Shown here piece after piece: positions 8,791 through 17,423 of a DNA stretch of 64,000 bases. A program made the translations under genes and the position numbers. Origin of the DNA: Halobacillus aidingensis (GTDB lineage: Bacteria > Bacillota > Bacilli > Bacillales > Halobacillaceae); assembly GCF_900104185.1 (NCBI RefSeq), contig NZ_FNIZ01000015.1, positions 35,326 through 99,325 on the forward strand. Reading direction: 5' to 3'. Position 1 is the stretch's first letter; every line of letters starts with the position of its first letter. Under the pieces are notes generated by a model, which did no database searches, had not been told where the DNA came from, and saw nothing but the letters and a program-made list of their open reading frames with translations.

Positions 8791-9567
8791 TTATTGAACA
8801 GTGTAGCCACCATCGATGACCGCTGCTTGTCCTGTGATGCTTTTCGCTTTTTCACTGACAAGAAAGATTGCATAATCTGCAATTTCCTGGACTTGCAACA
8901 ATCGTTTTTGTGGTACGAGGGGATAAATAACCTCTTCTAACGCTTTTTCCTTATCGATGTTTCTTGTTTTCGCAAGGTCTTCTAATTGGTTCTGGACAAG
9001 TGGCGTATCCACATAACCAGGACAGATTGCGTTCACCGTTACACCGTGGTCCGCTCCTTCTAAAGCAGCTACCTTCGTTAGTCCGATGACCCCGTGCTTG
9101 GCACTGTTGTAACCAGCTTTTCCAGCGAAACCGATGAGTCCATTGATGGAAGCCATATTCAAAATACGACCATACCCCTGTTCCTTCATGTGTGGGAACG
9201 CGTACTTCGTCCCATAGAATGGTCCTTTCAGCATAATGTCCAGAATCAATCCAAATTTTTCACTAGGGAATTCTTCAATTGGAGCGACATGTTGAATTCC
9301 TGCATTATTGACTAGAATATCAATTTTGCCAAACTTACTGACCGTTTCTTCAATTGCATTCTTTACATCTTCTTCTTTTGCTACGTTGGCAACGACCCCT
9401 TCGACTGTATGTCCTTGAGATCGTAGCTGTTCAACTGATTTGTTGAGGGTCTCCTCATTGATATCATTAAGCATGACTTTCGCGCCGGCTTTTGCAAATT
9501 CTGTAGCGATCTCAAGTCCAATCCCCTGCCCTGAACCAGTAATTAATGCTGATCTTCCTTCAAGCAT
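8791..9567 (-). CDS. bdhA: 3-hydroxybutyrate dehydrogenase (SDR family)
   Basis: A 258-residue classical short-chain dehydrogenase/reductase. The nucleotide site is TGSGQGIG (residues 11-18), with NNAG at about residue 87. The catalytic Ser lies in NMASINGLIGFAGKAG and the catalytic pair is YNSAK. The whole sequence, including the CPGYVDTPLVQNQLEDLAKT stretch and the long insertion after it, matches the D-3-hydroxybutyrate dehydrogenase branch, which interconverts 3-hydroxybutyrate and acetoacetate with NAD+. RBS AAGGAGG precedes ATG 9567. With the facing permease gene it suggests use of hydroxybutyrate or polyhydroxybutyrate products. Confidence 0.88.
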   Translation of the reverse strand: MLEGRSALITGSGQGIGLEIATEFAKAGAKVMLNDINEETLNKSVEQLRSQGHTVEGVVANVAKEEDVKNAIEETVSKFGKIDILVNNAGIQHVAPIEEFPSEKFGLILDIMLKGPFYGTKYAFPHMKEQGYGRILNMASINGLIGFAGKAGYNSAKHGVIGLTKVAALEGADHGVTVNAICPGYVDTPLVQNQLEDLAKTRNIDKEKALEEVIYPLVPQKRLLQVQEIADYAIFLVSEKAKSITGQAAVIDGGYTVQ

Positions 9568-9630
9568 TGCAACTCCTCCTTAAAATAAACACTCTTCCTT
9601 TAATTTTCCCTTTTCTAAGAAAATATGTGC

Positions 9631-9667
9631 AAAAAAAAAACTCAGCCTCATGAAAGGCTGAGTTTTT
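9631..9667 (-). terminator. Terminator of glutamate dehydrogenase gene
   Basis: On the minus strand AACTCAGCCT / AGGCTGAGTT is followed by a run of about ten T residues. Confidence 0.9.
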
Positions 9668-9672
9668 ATACC

Positions 9673-11049
9673 CTAATAAAGTTTTCCTTGACGGTACATA
9701 ATCGTGGATAGTTTGGTGACGGAGTGGATGTAACAATTTTGTCTTAGGGGGAACGGATCCCCAAAGAACTGTGGAAGAATCGTATCCATCGTACCTTTCA
9801 ACTTATCAAAAAGTCTTTCAAAAATCTGATCCTCCGCCATAAACTGTGCTTCTCTCCCCTGAACCCATTCGTAATAAGAAACGATGACACCACCTGCATT
9901 TGCTAAGATATCAGGGACAATCAATACACCTTTATCCGCAAGATACCGATCCGCTTCTTCTGTAATTGGCCCGTTTGCACCTTCTACAATGATCTTCGCT
10001 TGAATGTCCTTCATATTATCTTTATGGATTTGATCTTCCAACGCTGCTAAAATCAGAACATCAACATCCATTTCCAGCAAGTCATCCCGCTCTTTAATCT
10101 CTGCCACAAGTTCATGCTCGTTCAGTTCTTGTTCTGTTGAAGGCAAATCACCATCATGCTCTTTCGCGAATTTGACAAGACCAGGAATGTCCAGGCCATC
10201 TGAATTATACAGCATGACATTCGCATCGCTCACGGCAACCACACGGTTTTGCAGATGATTGCATTGATACGCTTCAAGGGCAGCGACAGAACCAAGGTTA
10301 CCAAAGCCCTGAACCGCCATTTTTAACTTTTTATCAGCATGGTCAAGAGCCGTATGAGCAAAAATGTTCTCTGTATCACTCAACCATTTTCTATGTTCAT
10401 TGACGAAATCATGCATCATGTACCGAAACGTATAATAGACCCCTTTTCCCGTTGACTCTCTTCTTCCGAGCGACCCGCCGTTTACGATGCTTTTTCCTGT
10501 AAAACTGTTGCGGTACGGCTCTCCGGGATGAATATTCTTGAATTCTCCCATCATCCAGTCCATTTCCCGTTCCCCTGTACCGACATCCGGGGCTGGAATG
10601 TCTTTGTCAGGTCCAAGGATATCATTGAAATATTGCACGTATTTTTTACATATCAAATTGAGTTCTTTTACGCTGTATTCTTTCGGGTTGATGACCACTC
10701 CCCCTTTACCTCCGCCAAAAGGAAGTTCATGCAGGGCATTTTTCAAAGTCATTAGTTTTGCTAAATTGGAGACTTCATCTTCATCGACTGATTCATGAAA
10801 ACGAATCCCGCCTTTATAAGGACCCACTGTATCACTATGTTGTACGCGGAATGACGGAATCCTTACAATCGTTCCATTTTCTGTAGTGATGCGCAGGAAA
10901 GATTTGTGGACATGATTCGGGGTCGAAAGCAGGGCCACCAATGAGTTGTAGGCCTGCTCCCGTGTTTGTGCTTTCAAATCCGGGAGAAAATCTTCATCCT
11001 CCATGATCGCTTTTAATGACTCTTCGATAATGGTTTGTTGTCTTTGCAT
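9673..11049 (-). CDS. Glutamate dehydrogenase (Glu/Leu/Phe/Val dehydrogenase family)
   Basis: A 458-residue oxidoreductase that interconverts glutamate and 2-oxoglutarate plus ammonia. The substrate site GPYKGGIRFH, the catalytic Lys motif LPFGGGKGG, DIPAPDVGTGEREMDWM, the dinucleotide-binding GFGNLGS and the NGPITEEAD segment are all present. It is about 30 residues longer than B. subtilis RocG/GudB and carries extra residues in the middle (LSDTENIFAHTALDHADKK) and C-terminus, so it is a different subgroup. Cofactor choice cannot be read from sequence with confidence. RBS GGAGG precedes ATG 11049. It is monocistronic. Its presence close to tnrA (26 kb away) fits glutamate catabolism, but no TnrA box was found here. 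Confidence 0.9.
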   Translation of the reverse strand: MQRQQTIIEESLKAIMEDEDFLPDLKAQTREQAYNSLVALLSTPNHVHKSFLRITTENGTIVRIPSFRVQHSDTVGPYKGGIRFHESVDEDEVSNLAKLMTLKNALHELPFGGGKGGVVINPKEYSVKELNLICKKYVQYFNDILGPDKDIPAPDVGTGEREMDWMMGEFKNIHPGEPYRNSFTGKSIVNGGSLGRRESTGKGVYYTFRYMMHDFVNEHRKWLSDTENIFAHTALDHADKKLKMAVQGFGNLGSVAALEAYQCNHLQNRVVAVSDANVMLYNSDGLDIPGLVKFAKEHDGDLPSTEQELNEHELVAEIKERDDLLEMDVDVLILAALEDQIHKDNMKDIQAKIIVEGANGPITEEADRYLADKGVLIVPDILANAGGVIVSYYEWVQGREAQFMAEDQIFERLFDKLKGTMDTILPQFFGDPFPLRQNCYIHSVTKLSTIMYRQGKLY

Positions 11050-11146
11050 AATCCGACAGCCTCCGTTCTAATGAATTGGTCCTATGTGGATTTCCTTATC
11101 TAAGTGTCCATTCCCCAAAAAGAAGCTATGAAACGTTTTCAGCAAA

Positions 11147-11178
11147 GAAAAAAGCCCCCTGCTCTAGGGGACTTTTCC
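11147..11178 (-). terminator. Terminator of fabI
   Basis: Minus-strand stem AAGTCCCCT / AGGGGGCTT with a short loop and a T run (plus strand 11147-11153 is A-rich). Confidence 0.82.
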
Positions 11179-11179
11179 A

Positions 11180-11959
11180 TTAACCTAATATATTGTAACC
11201 CGAATCTACATAAACAATTTCTCCTGTCACTCCTCGGGATAAATGACTCATCATGGCCAGCGTCATATCTCCGACTTCTTCCTGAGTGACGTTCTTTTTC
11301 AGTGGAGCAGTTTCTTCAATTTTGTGTAAGATTTCATTGAAGCTTGGAACCCCTTTTGCTGCAAGTGTACGTACCGCACCAGCCGAAATGGCATTGACTC
11401 TGATTTGATTTTTCCCTAAATCGGATGCCAAATAACGCACAGTGGCTTCTAAGGATGCTTTCGCTACCCCCATGACGTTGTAACCTTCGACGACACGTTC
11501 AGCCCCAAGATAACTCATGGCAATCATCGATCCGCCTTCCGTCATATAAGGTTGACTTGCTTTCGCTACAGCAATAAGTGAATAAGCGCTTGTATCCTGC
11601 GCAAAAGCGAATCCGTCACGGGAAGTTTCAACAAAATCCCCTTTCAAATCCTCCGCATGTGCAAACGCGATGGAATGACAGACCCCATGAATGACTCCGA
11701 CTTTCTCACCGATCTCTGCAAATGCCTGCTGAATACTTTCATCACTGTTCACATCGCATTGAACGATGGCTTTCGCATCTAAACCACCGTCTGCAAGCAG
11801 CTTTTCGAGCTTTTTATAACTTCTTTCTTTTCGATATGTAAAAATAACGTTGGCTCCTGCCTGATAAAGGGATTTAGCCACACCCCAGGCAAGGCTTCTC
11901 TGGTTCGCCACACCCATGACGACGATGTTTTTATCTTTCATTTGTAAAATATCTTCCAT
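11180..11959 (-). CDS. fabI: Enoyl-[acyl-carrier-protein] reductase (NADH), FabI type
   Basis: A 259-residue SDR-type enoyl-ACP reductase that performs the last reduction of each fatty-acid elongation cycle. Diagnostic features are the divergent cofactor loop VMGVANQRSLAWGVAKSL in place of TGxxxGIG and the active-site Tyr/Lys pattern YNVMGVAKASLEATVRYLA (Y-x6-K). The INAISAGAVRTLAA segment, which covers the diphosphate/triclosan site, is also present. The start is moved to ATG 11959 because the RBS TTGGAGG lies within the longer frame. It is the known target of triclosan-type inhibitors. It appears to be monocistronic. Confidence 0.95.
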   Translation of the reverse strand: MEDILQMKDKNIVVMGVANQRSLAWGVAKSLYQAGANVIFTYRKERSYKKLEKLLADGGLDAKAIVQCDVNSDESIQQAFAEIGEKVGVIHGVCHSIAFAHAEDLKGDFVETSRDGFAFAQDTSAYSLIAVAKASQPYMTEGGSMIAMSYLGAERVVEGYNVMGVAKASLEATVRYLASDLGKNQIRVNAISAGAVRTLAAKGVPSFNEILHKIEETAPLKKNVTQEEVGDMTLAMMSHLSRGVTGEIVYVDSGYNILG

Positions 11960-12012
11960 AGTAACCTCCAACATGTGTTTTCTTAGTTATACCTTATTCC
12001 AAAGAGAGTTGT

Positions 12013-12684
12013 CTACTTTTCCTTCAATTCTACATGAGAAAATCTTCCACCCAGTGTGTCGAATCGTCCCCCTGGCTGAATTCTTAAAGGTTCATGAAAT
12101 AAAGGTCCACCATATACAAATGTGTGAAACTCTCCGTTTTCACCGCACGGGTCAATTTCAGGAGACATGGTATGCAAAAACTGCTGATCATAGAGAACCC
12201 CAGGTACCCTTTCATCCAACTTCTCTGTATCCACAGTAGTGATCACTGCCTGAAATCCCTTTTCAATGATCTCTGCCGCCACCTTATGTGAACCTATTGC
12301 CCATAAAGGATAGACGCCTGCCATTTCATTCTTCTTTAATAAATCGTCACGAAACGATCGAATATCTTCCAAAAAAAGATCAGCATAAACCACTTTGTGG
12401 ATTTCTCTGTCCTTACAGCTTTGAAAGAACCGCTTCATGACCTCATCGTAATCCTCATTAGACGCTTTTTCCGCGATCGGAACGATTCTAATTGGCAGAC
12501 CAAGCGCATCGGCTTGCTTCATAAGCAGGTGCTCACTGACTTCATGGACAGGTAACCGCAGAGACTGTTCAGAAACGGTTGAAAAAAGACCCTCGACCTT
12601 GTACTTCTCATCGTCCATCACCTTTTGCAAGGCAAGGGCAGAATCCTTGCCACCACTCCAAGAGACTATAACTTTCTCAGGCAT
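12013..12684 (-). CDS. Dph6-related ATP pyrophosphatase (diphthine-ammonia ligase-like)
   Basis: A 223-residue PP-loop (N-type) ATP pyrophosphatase. The ATP-binding SGGKDSALAL lies right at the N-terminus, and the rest follows the ATP_bind_4/Dph6 layout: YADLFLEDIRSFRDDLL, PLWAIGSHKVAAEII, and a C-terminal DPCGENGEFHTFVYGGPLF motif that is typical of the family. Bacteria do not make diphthamide, so the substrate is unknown; amidation or a similar adenylation is expected. The start may be ATG 12684 or GTG 12696. It is the third gene of an operon with a C45 acyltransferase and a GNAT gene, starting 18 nt after the GNAT stop. Confidence 0.85.
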   Translation of the reverse strand: MPEKVIVSWSGGKDSALALQKVMDDEKYKVEGLFSTVSEQSLRLPVHEVSEHLLMKQADALGLPIRIVPIAEKASNEDYDEVMKRFFQSCKDREIHKVVYADLFLEDIRSFRDDLLKKNEMAGVYPLWAIGSHKVAAEIIEKGFQAVITTVDTEKLDERVPGVLYDQQFLHTMSPEIDPCGENGEFHTFVYGGPLFHEPLRIQPGGRFDTLGGRFSHVELKEK

Positions 12685-12702
12685 CTTCCTCACCACTCCC
12701 TA

Positions 12703-13215
12703 TTAACAATGTAAATGCAGTGCCATGTGGATCAGGTTCTCACTTCTCCCGTTTTTTCGAATGTAATCTAGAAAGCAGCCTTCCTTTTGAAAACCGAGAG
12801 ACTCATAAAGGTGAATGGCTCGGGCATTGGATTCCAATACATTCAACCGGATAATATCAATTCTTTCGATCCGCCGGCATTGTTCTATCATTGTTGTCAC
12901 GAGCTTCCGCCCAATTCCCTTGTTCCTTACGCCCCTTTTTACACTAACACCGAATGTGCCTTGGTGTCTTGTGGAAGAAAGAGCGCCCAGATCAAAGTTT
13001 AAAAAGCCGACAACATCACCGTCCATCTCAGCGACCAGAAAAAACTCAGGTTCTTCATACCGGCTGATCCATGCTTTTTCTTTTTCCAAGGAGTCATGGA
13101 ACTCAGAAAGGTGTTTCAACCCATAGCCTTCGGTTAATATTTCCTTAGCAATCGCCATCGTATAGGTCGCATCTTCTGGTTCCCCCTTACGAATCACACA
13201 TCTCTTCGGGATCAT
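12703..13215 (-). CDS. GNAT family N-acetyltransferase
   Basis: A 170-residue acetyltransferase. Motif A is VSVKRGVRNKGIGRKLVTTM and motif B ends with IHLYESLGFQKEG, close to the RimI/YkkB-like group. The start at ATG 13215 overlaps the stop of the upstream C45 gene in an ATGA, so translation is probably coupled. RBS GGAG lies within the end of that gene. The frame with the earlier TTG is less likely. The substrate is unknown, but coupling to a C45 acyltransferase and a Dph6-like ATPase suggests a common small-molecule or peptide amide pathway. Confidence 0.85.
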   Translation of the reverse strand: MIPKRCVIRKGEPEDATYTMAIAKEILTEGYGLKHLSEFHDSLEKEKAWISRYEEPEFFLVAEMDGDVVGFLNFDLGALSSTRHQGTFGVSVKRGVRNKGIGRKLVTTMIEQCRRIERIDIIRLNVLESNARAIHLYESLGFQKEGCFLDYIRKNGRSENLIHMALHLHC

Positions 13216-14282
13216 TTCTTCCCACTCCAATAGGCGCCATCCTCCATGTGAGCAAAAGGAATATCGGTATCAACTTCCCCATCAATTTTTTCTTCTTCAA
13301 GGTCGTCTCCATTCAACCATCGGGAAAAATCAAATTCCACCGGTTCTCGATCCCCACCTAAAGCAAACCAGGCTTTGTTTTCTTTTGGTAAGTATCCAGA
13401 CGTGTGAATTGTCCCGGCCCAATTGCTGTACAGCTTAGAAAATACGCCACGATCTGTATCATTCATTAACCGGAAGGCATCATATGCATCTTTAATATTT
13501 TTACGATTCGATTGGATCGCATCCATGCGTTTCATAGAATCCACAAGATGATTTCGATTTTCCTTTTTTAAAATTTCAAAATGATTCGTACAAACGTCCG
13601 ACTCTCTTACCTCCACTCCCCGTGGAGAGGCTTCCACTACATACGTCACATTGCTTTTATCGAATACGGTGTAACTGAATGAATGGCGATGAGGAATCTC
13701 ACGCAGCATTTGAACAGCTTCGGTTACGTTCGCGCAAGATTCAAGCACAAGACGACCAATCATACAGCAAATAAACCCATCTCCAGGGCGCTTGCGGTGC
13801 ATAAAGTTATAGCCCATCACAAGCCCTTTTTCATTCATCCCATCCATACGTCCGGTAATACGCTGCGTCGGTCCTATAATGCTGTACCCTTGGTCGGTCG
13901 GTTGAAAAAGACTATACCGTCCCTCATATGTCTTCGGCATGTAATCATAATTCCGAATGAAATAGCCGTCACCGGTCATAATCGAACATCCACTCCGTTT
14001 ATAGTCGATGCGATATCCACCAAACTCCATCATCACTCTTTCCATCGGCCATTCCAGCGCATCCCTCAAGCCAAGAAGCTCATCCCATACGCCTGGAGCG
14101 AAACGTGTGATCGCTTCCTTCACTTCCTGTTCTTCTACAATAAAACGAGGCTTCCTCACCCGCCATTGTTTTTCTCTATTCTTCACTGTCCACGAATCTC
14201 TCAGCAGTTGTCCTTGATAAAACCCAAAATCATAATGCGTGCCTCTAAATTGCAAAAGATCGCTATGTATTTTTTTCATCAT
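13212..14282 (-). CDS. C45 autoproteolytic acyltransferase/hydrolase
   Basis: A 356-residue member of peptidase family C45 (penicillin acyltransferase-like Ntn hydrolases), which self-cleave before a Cys that becomes the catalytic nucleophile. That Cys is visible in KRSGCSIMTGDGYFIRNYDY. The downstream features match too: GPTQRITGRMDGMNEKGLVM, and a later region with ASPRGVEVRE and CTNHFEIL. Natural roles of bacterial members are amide bond formation or cleavage on acyl or peptide substrates. The start is ATG 14282 or 14279, since RBS AAAGGA precedes the pair; the longer frame runs into repeat element DNA. It is the first gene of the coupled C45-GNAT-Dph6-like operon. No signal peptide is seen. 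Confidence 0.85.
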   Translation of the reverse strand: MMKKIHSDLLQFRGTHYDFGFYQGQLLRDSWTVKNREKQWRVRKPRFIVEEQEVKEAITRFAPGVWDELLGLRDALEWPMERVMMEFGGYRIDYKRSGCSIMTGDGYFIRNYDYMPKTYEGRYSLFQPTDQGYSIIGPTQRITGRMDGMNEKGLVMGYNFMHRKRPGDGFICCMIGRLVLESCANVTEAVQMLREIPHRHSFSYTVFDKSNVTYVVEASPRGVEVRESDVCTNHFEILKKENRNHLVDSMKRMDAIQSNRKNIKDAYDAFRLMNDTDRGVFSKLYSNWAGTIHTSGYLPKENKAWFALGGDREPVEFDFSRWLNGDDLEEEKIDGEVDTDIPFAHMEDGAYWSGKK

Positions 14283-14365
14283 CGTTTCCTTTCTAACCAT
14301 TTCTGCCTTCAATGTACCAGATTCCACTTCAAAATTGAACTCTCCCCTACTGTTATTAAACATAA

Positions 14366-15068
14366 TGGGAGGATTGTGTAAGGCTCAGTTTCGAGATATT
14401 TGTTGAGTGGATTGGGGCTGCGGGGAATGACTCGCTTTCCGCGGGAGCGCGTTGAGCCTCCTCGAGCTTCGCTCTGCGGGGTCTCACCAAGCACTTTTTT
14501 CCTCTTAGATATCCGGTTCCGGCGCCTAGCGGCTAGTGAGACTTCCCTCGCTTCTGTACGATAAGTCAACATCGAATCACTCCGTTCTTCGTGTTTCCTT
14601 TATCTCCGCCAGCTCAGTCCAGTCCATACGCCGCTGATCGAGGCGCCATCACACTTAAGGTAGGAGTCTCCCCATTCCCCTCCGCCCCTTTGCCATATTA
14701 GTGTCTCGAAATCACTTCTGGAAACAGCTCATTTCCGATTTGATGGAGGTGAGTCGTTTAAGCACCTGGCTCAGGTACTTAAATCTCATCTACTTGATAT
14801 AGAGCGCTTTCTGCGTATAGCACTGGGATAGTAGAAGACTGTCCTTCTGGGCGAAGCGGTTCGTTTCTCACCTACATCGAATGGGGTTGTTGGGAAGCTG
14901 CGAGACTCCCGTGGGAGAAGGAGACAGGCGAGATTCCGCAAGGCGATAGCCTGAGGAAGCTCGGCGCTCCCCCACAGGAAAGCGAGTGGCTTCCCAACAA
15001 CCCCTGACTCCCATTCCGGCAAACGAACCCCGATTATCTCGAAACTGAGTCTTCCACAATAGGGAGCT
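14366..15068. repeat. Composite intergenic repeat element, copy 2
   Basis: Full two-module copy. The left module starts GGATTGTGTAAGGCTCAGTT and carries GGGGCTGCGGGGAATGACTC and CTGCGGGGTCTCA. It closes at about 14715 with GTCTCGAAAT, the inverse of its own start. The right module (about 14853-15068) starts GGTTCGTTTCTCACCTACAT, includes GAGACTCCCGTGGGAGAAGG, and ends CTCGAAACTGAGTCTTCCAC. The left module contains the 159-bp nested insert. The two ends are inverted. It separates divergent genes (C45 operon and the NDH-2-like gene); 15069-15264 after it shows no gene. Confidence 0.82.
14503..14661. repeat. 159-bp nested insert in repeat copy 2
   Basis: Near-identical to 6716-6874 and of exactly equal length, with differences such as GAATCACTCCGTT against GAATCGCTCCGCT. 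Flanked on both sides by the sequence that is continuous in copies 3 and 4. Confidence 0.75.
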
Positions 15069-15264
15069 TATGTGAAAGAATTGGTTAGGGATTGATACAT
15101 TTAGACTTTTAAATATTTTGGGAGAGGGAATCGAATAATAAGGAAAGATGAGAGAATTTGCTTAATCATTCTAGTTTTTCACCAGTAATTTTGGTACTCT
15201 AAAGGTTGTAACAATCAGAAAGCGTTTTCGAATAGGGGATTAAGGAAAAGGTGGTGGAACAAAG

Positions 15265-16323
15265 ATGAAAGAAGTCGTTATTTTGGGGGGCGGCTACGGC
15301 GGTATGAACACTTTGCACGGGTTGCTCGATCAAATCCCAGAAGATGTACATATCACTGTCGTCGACAGGAATCCTTACCATTCATTAAAAACTGAATTTT
15401 ACACTATAGCAGCAGGAACGGAGTCTGACCGTCATGCTCGCGTTGATTTCCCGAAGCACGAGCAAGTCACTTATGTCTTCGATGAAGTGGAGAAAATCGA
15501 CACAGAAAACGAGACCATCATCATAAAAGGCGGAGAAAAAAGTCTTCCCTACGATTACTTATTAATTGGTCTCGGCTGTGAGGATAACTATCACGGCATC
15601 GAAGGAGCGCGAGAATTCACCGAAAGTGTGCAGACGTTCTCTAAAGCAAGAAGTGCAGGCTTTTCTATTAACAACCTTGGGGCCTACGGAAAGGTGACCG
15701 TTGTCGGAGCTGGACTAAGTGGGATCGAGGTCGCTTCAGAAGTCCGGGAAAGCAGGCCGGACTTGAACATTCGCTTGTTGGACCGTGGCGAAACGGTATT
15801 GAAAGCCTTCGATTCCAAAATTCAAGATTATGTGGAGAAGTGGTTTAAGGATAATGAGGTTGAAGTCATCCACGGGGCAAACGTTGAATACGTTGAAAAA
15901 GATGGCGTATGCAACAATGGTGTTTGTTATTTGAACGATGTGACTGTATGGACCGCAGGGGTTCGTCCAAACTTCCTTGTCAGAGAGCTTCCTTTTGAAA
16001 AAGATGACCAGGAAAAAGTCATCGTCAATGATTTTTACCAAGTGCCTACCCATCAAAATGTCTATGTTGTAGGTGATTGTGCATCTTCTGAACACTCTCC
16101 TAGTGCACAGCTTGCCGGTCAGCAAGGAGAGAAGGTAGCTGATGTACTTAATGCCGTACTTAGAGACCGCGTACCTGAACGTCCTTCTGAGGTGAAGCTA
16201 AAAGGTGCTCTCGGCTCTCTTGGGAAAAATGACGGATTTGGCAACATGCTTCAAAAACCGATGACAGGTGTCCTTCCTCGTCTTGCTAAATCAGGGGTTC
16301 TCTGGTTAAGCAAACGCCACTAA
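15265..16323 (+). CDS. NDH-2-like FAD-dependent oxidoreductase (YutJ-like)
   Basis: A 352-residue pyridine-nucleotide-disulfide-type flavoprotein close to B. subtilis YutJ and more distantly to type II NADH dehydrogenase. The FAD site GGGYGGMNTLHGLL is at residues 8-21, the NAD(P)H site GAGLSGIEVASEV at about 152-164, and the second FAD contact is VYVVGDCASSE. A CNNGVC pair at about residue 214 might be a redox or structural Cys pair. The C-terminal membrane-anchoring helix seen in true NDH-2 is short here, so the electron acceptor is unclear. The RBS AAAGGTGG lies before ATG 15265. A strong bidirectional terminator follows. Confidence 0.83.
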   Translation: MKEVVILGGGYGGMNTLHGLLDQIPEDVHITVVDRNPYHSLKTEFYTIAAGTESDRHARVDFPKHEQVTYVFDEVEKIDTENETIIIKGGEKSLPYDYLLIGLGCEDNYHGIEGAREFTESVQTFSKARSAGFSINNLGAYGKVTVVGAGLSGIEVASEVRESRPDLNIRLLDRGETVLKAFDSKIQDYVEKWFKDNEVEVIHGANVEYVEKDGVCNNGVCYLNDVTVWTAGVRPNFLVRELPFEKDDQEKVIVNDFYQVPTHQNVYVVGDCASSEHSPSAQLAGQQGEKVADVLNAVLRDRVPERPSEVKLKGALGSLGKNDGFGNMLQKPMTGVLPRLAKSGVLWLSKRH

Positions 16324-16324
16324 A

Positions 16325-16358
16325 AAAGATCGATCACATAAATGTGATCGATCTTTTT
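16325..16358. terminator. Bidirectional terminator
   Basis: A 15-bp perfect stem AAAGATCGATCACAT / ATGTGATCGATCTTT flanked by A and T runs, between convergent genes. Confidence 0.93.
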
Positions 16359-16359
16359 G

Positions 16360-17304
16360 TTATACGAGTGACTTTTGTAAAAGACCTCCGAGATATTTTG
16401 CCAGCTCAAGCATCCCATAAGTTCCTGCTTTTGCTTCAGCATCCGAATTGTAGTTTGTATTCGTGTTCACATCATAGGTGTAAAAACGACCTTCTTTATC
16501 CTGAATCGCTTCAATTCCAGCTACGGCAATATTGTTTTCCCGTAAGAACCTTTCGTAATCATCAACGATGGACGGTCGATAATTTTCGAGAACTTCAAAC
16601 TTCGCTTTTGGTGTTTGTGGTTCCACATCCGTCGGGCAATACAAATCTTCAATCGAGCACGCGTCTGCCGGGCAAAGTTCAAAACCTTCAGACGTATCGA
16701 CCTTCACCCCATAAACAAACGTTCCGCCTACGAATTCATGCCGGACAATATAAGGCTCTGGAGCTTCAATATATTGTTGAATCAATGTAATCCCATCAAC
16801 TGGTTCCTCAAAAGAGTCACTATCCAAGTATTCACGCAACGCTTCCGTAGAATGGAAAAGCTGAACTCCCTGCCCTTTTCCAGCACGGTTGTGTTTCGTT
16901 ATGAACGATCCCATTTCCAACTGCCGCGCAGCATCCAGAATATTCTCTTTTCCTACAGCAGTAATCGTCTTCGGTGTGCGAATGCCAGCTTGGTTTAAAG
17001 CCATATATTGATTGACCTTACTGACTTCAAGCCTTAAAGCCCGGCTGCCATTTACTATGGTGCGATCATGGCGTTCGAGCCAAGCAAGGACAGCTTCAGT
17101 AAACTCAGGTGCGTAACGGTGATTCCTTGTATGAGAAGAAGCACTGATGCGGTTGTAAAAAATCCCTTCCGGAGGCTCGCTTGTCAAATCAAGCGTCCCC
17201 TGATCTAAATGCCAGAGCTCATATGGAAGATCGAGCTCTTCTAAACGCTCCGTCAAATGATCGGTCCATTCATCGTTCTCATGGAGAATATAAATTTTGC
17301 TCAT
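16360..17304 (-). CDS. ATP-grasp family ligase (RimK-like)
   Basis: A 314-residue ATP-grasp protein. Visible are the lid/ATP contact FITKHNRAGKGQGVQLF (about residues 140-156), IQQYIEAPEPYIVRHEF, and the metal-binding end IEAIQDKEGRFYTYDVNTNT (AGIExI...YDVNtN), as in RimK/glutathione synthetase-like ligases that join an amine to a carboxylate. The substrate is unknown. ATG 17304 has RBS AAAGGAG 8 nt upstream. The frame is open much further upstream (to 18063), but that part reads through repeat copy 3 and is not credible protein. Confidence 0.85.
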   Translation of the reverse strand: MSKIYILHENDEWTDHLTERLEELDLPYELWHLDQGTLDLTSEPPEGIFYNRISASSHTRNHRYAPEFTEAVLAWLERHDRTIVNGSRALRLEVSKVNQYMALNQAGIRTPKTITAVGKENILDAARQLEMGSFITKHNRAGKGQGVQLFHSTEALREYLDSDSFEEPVDGITLIQQYIEAPEPYIVRHEFVGGTFVYGVKVDTSEGFELCPADACSIEDLYCPTDVEPQTPKAKFEVLENYRPSIVDDYERFLRENNIAVAGIEAIQDKEGRFYTYDVNTNTNYNSDAEAKAGTYGMLELAKYLGGLLQKSLV

Positions 17305-17423
17305 CGAACCGACTCCTTTCCATTTCTTCTTGTTACTTATCATCATATCACAAAAAACCGATAAGGTTACTAGGAATAAGCTCATTACAAGGAAATACCA
17401 AATCCCATAAACGCACCCTTTTC

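Noticed and set aside
13683..14381. 232-residue plus-strand frame opposite the C45 gene
   Set aside because: Shadow of a well-supported C45 acyltransferase; amino-acid make-up is unlike a folded protein and there is no RBS.
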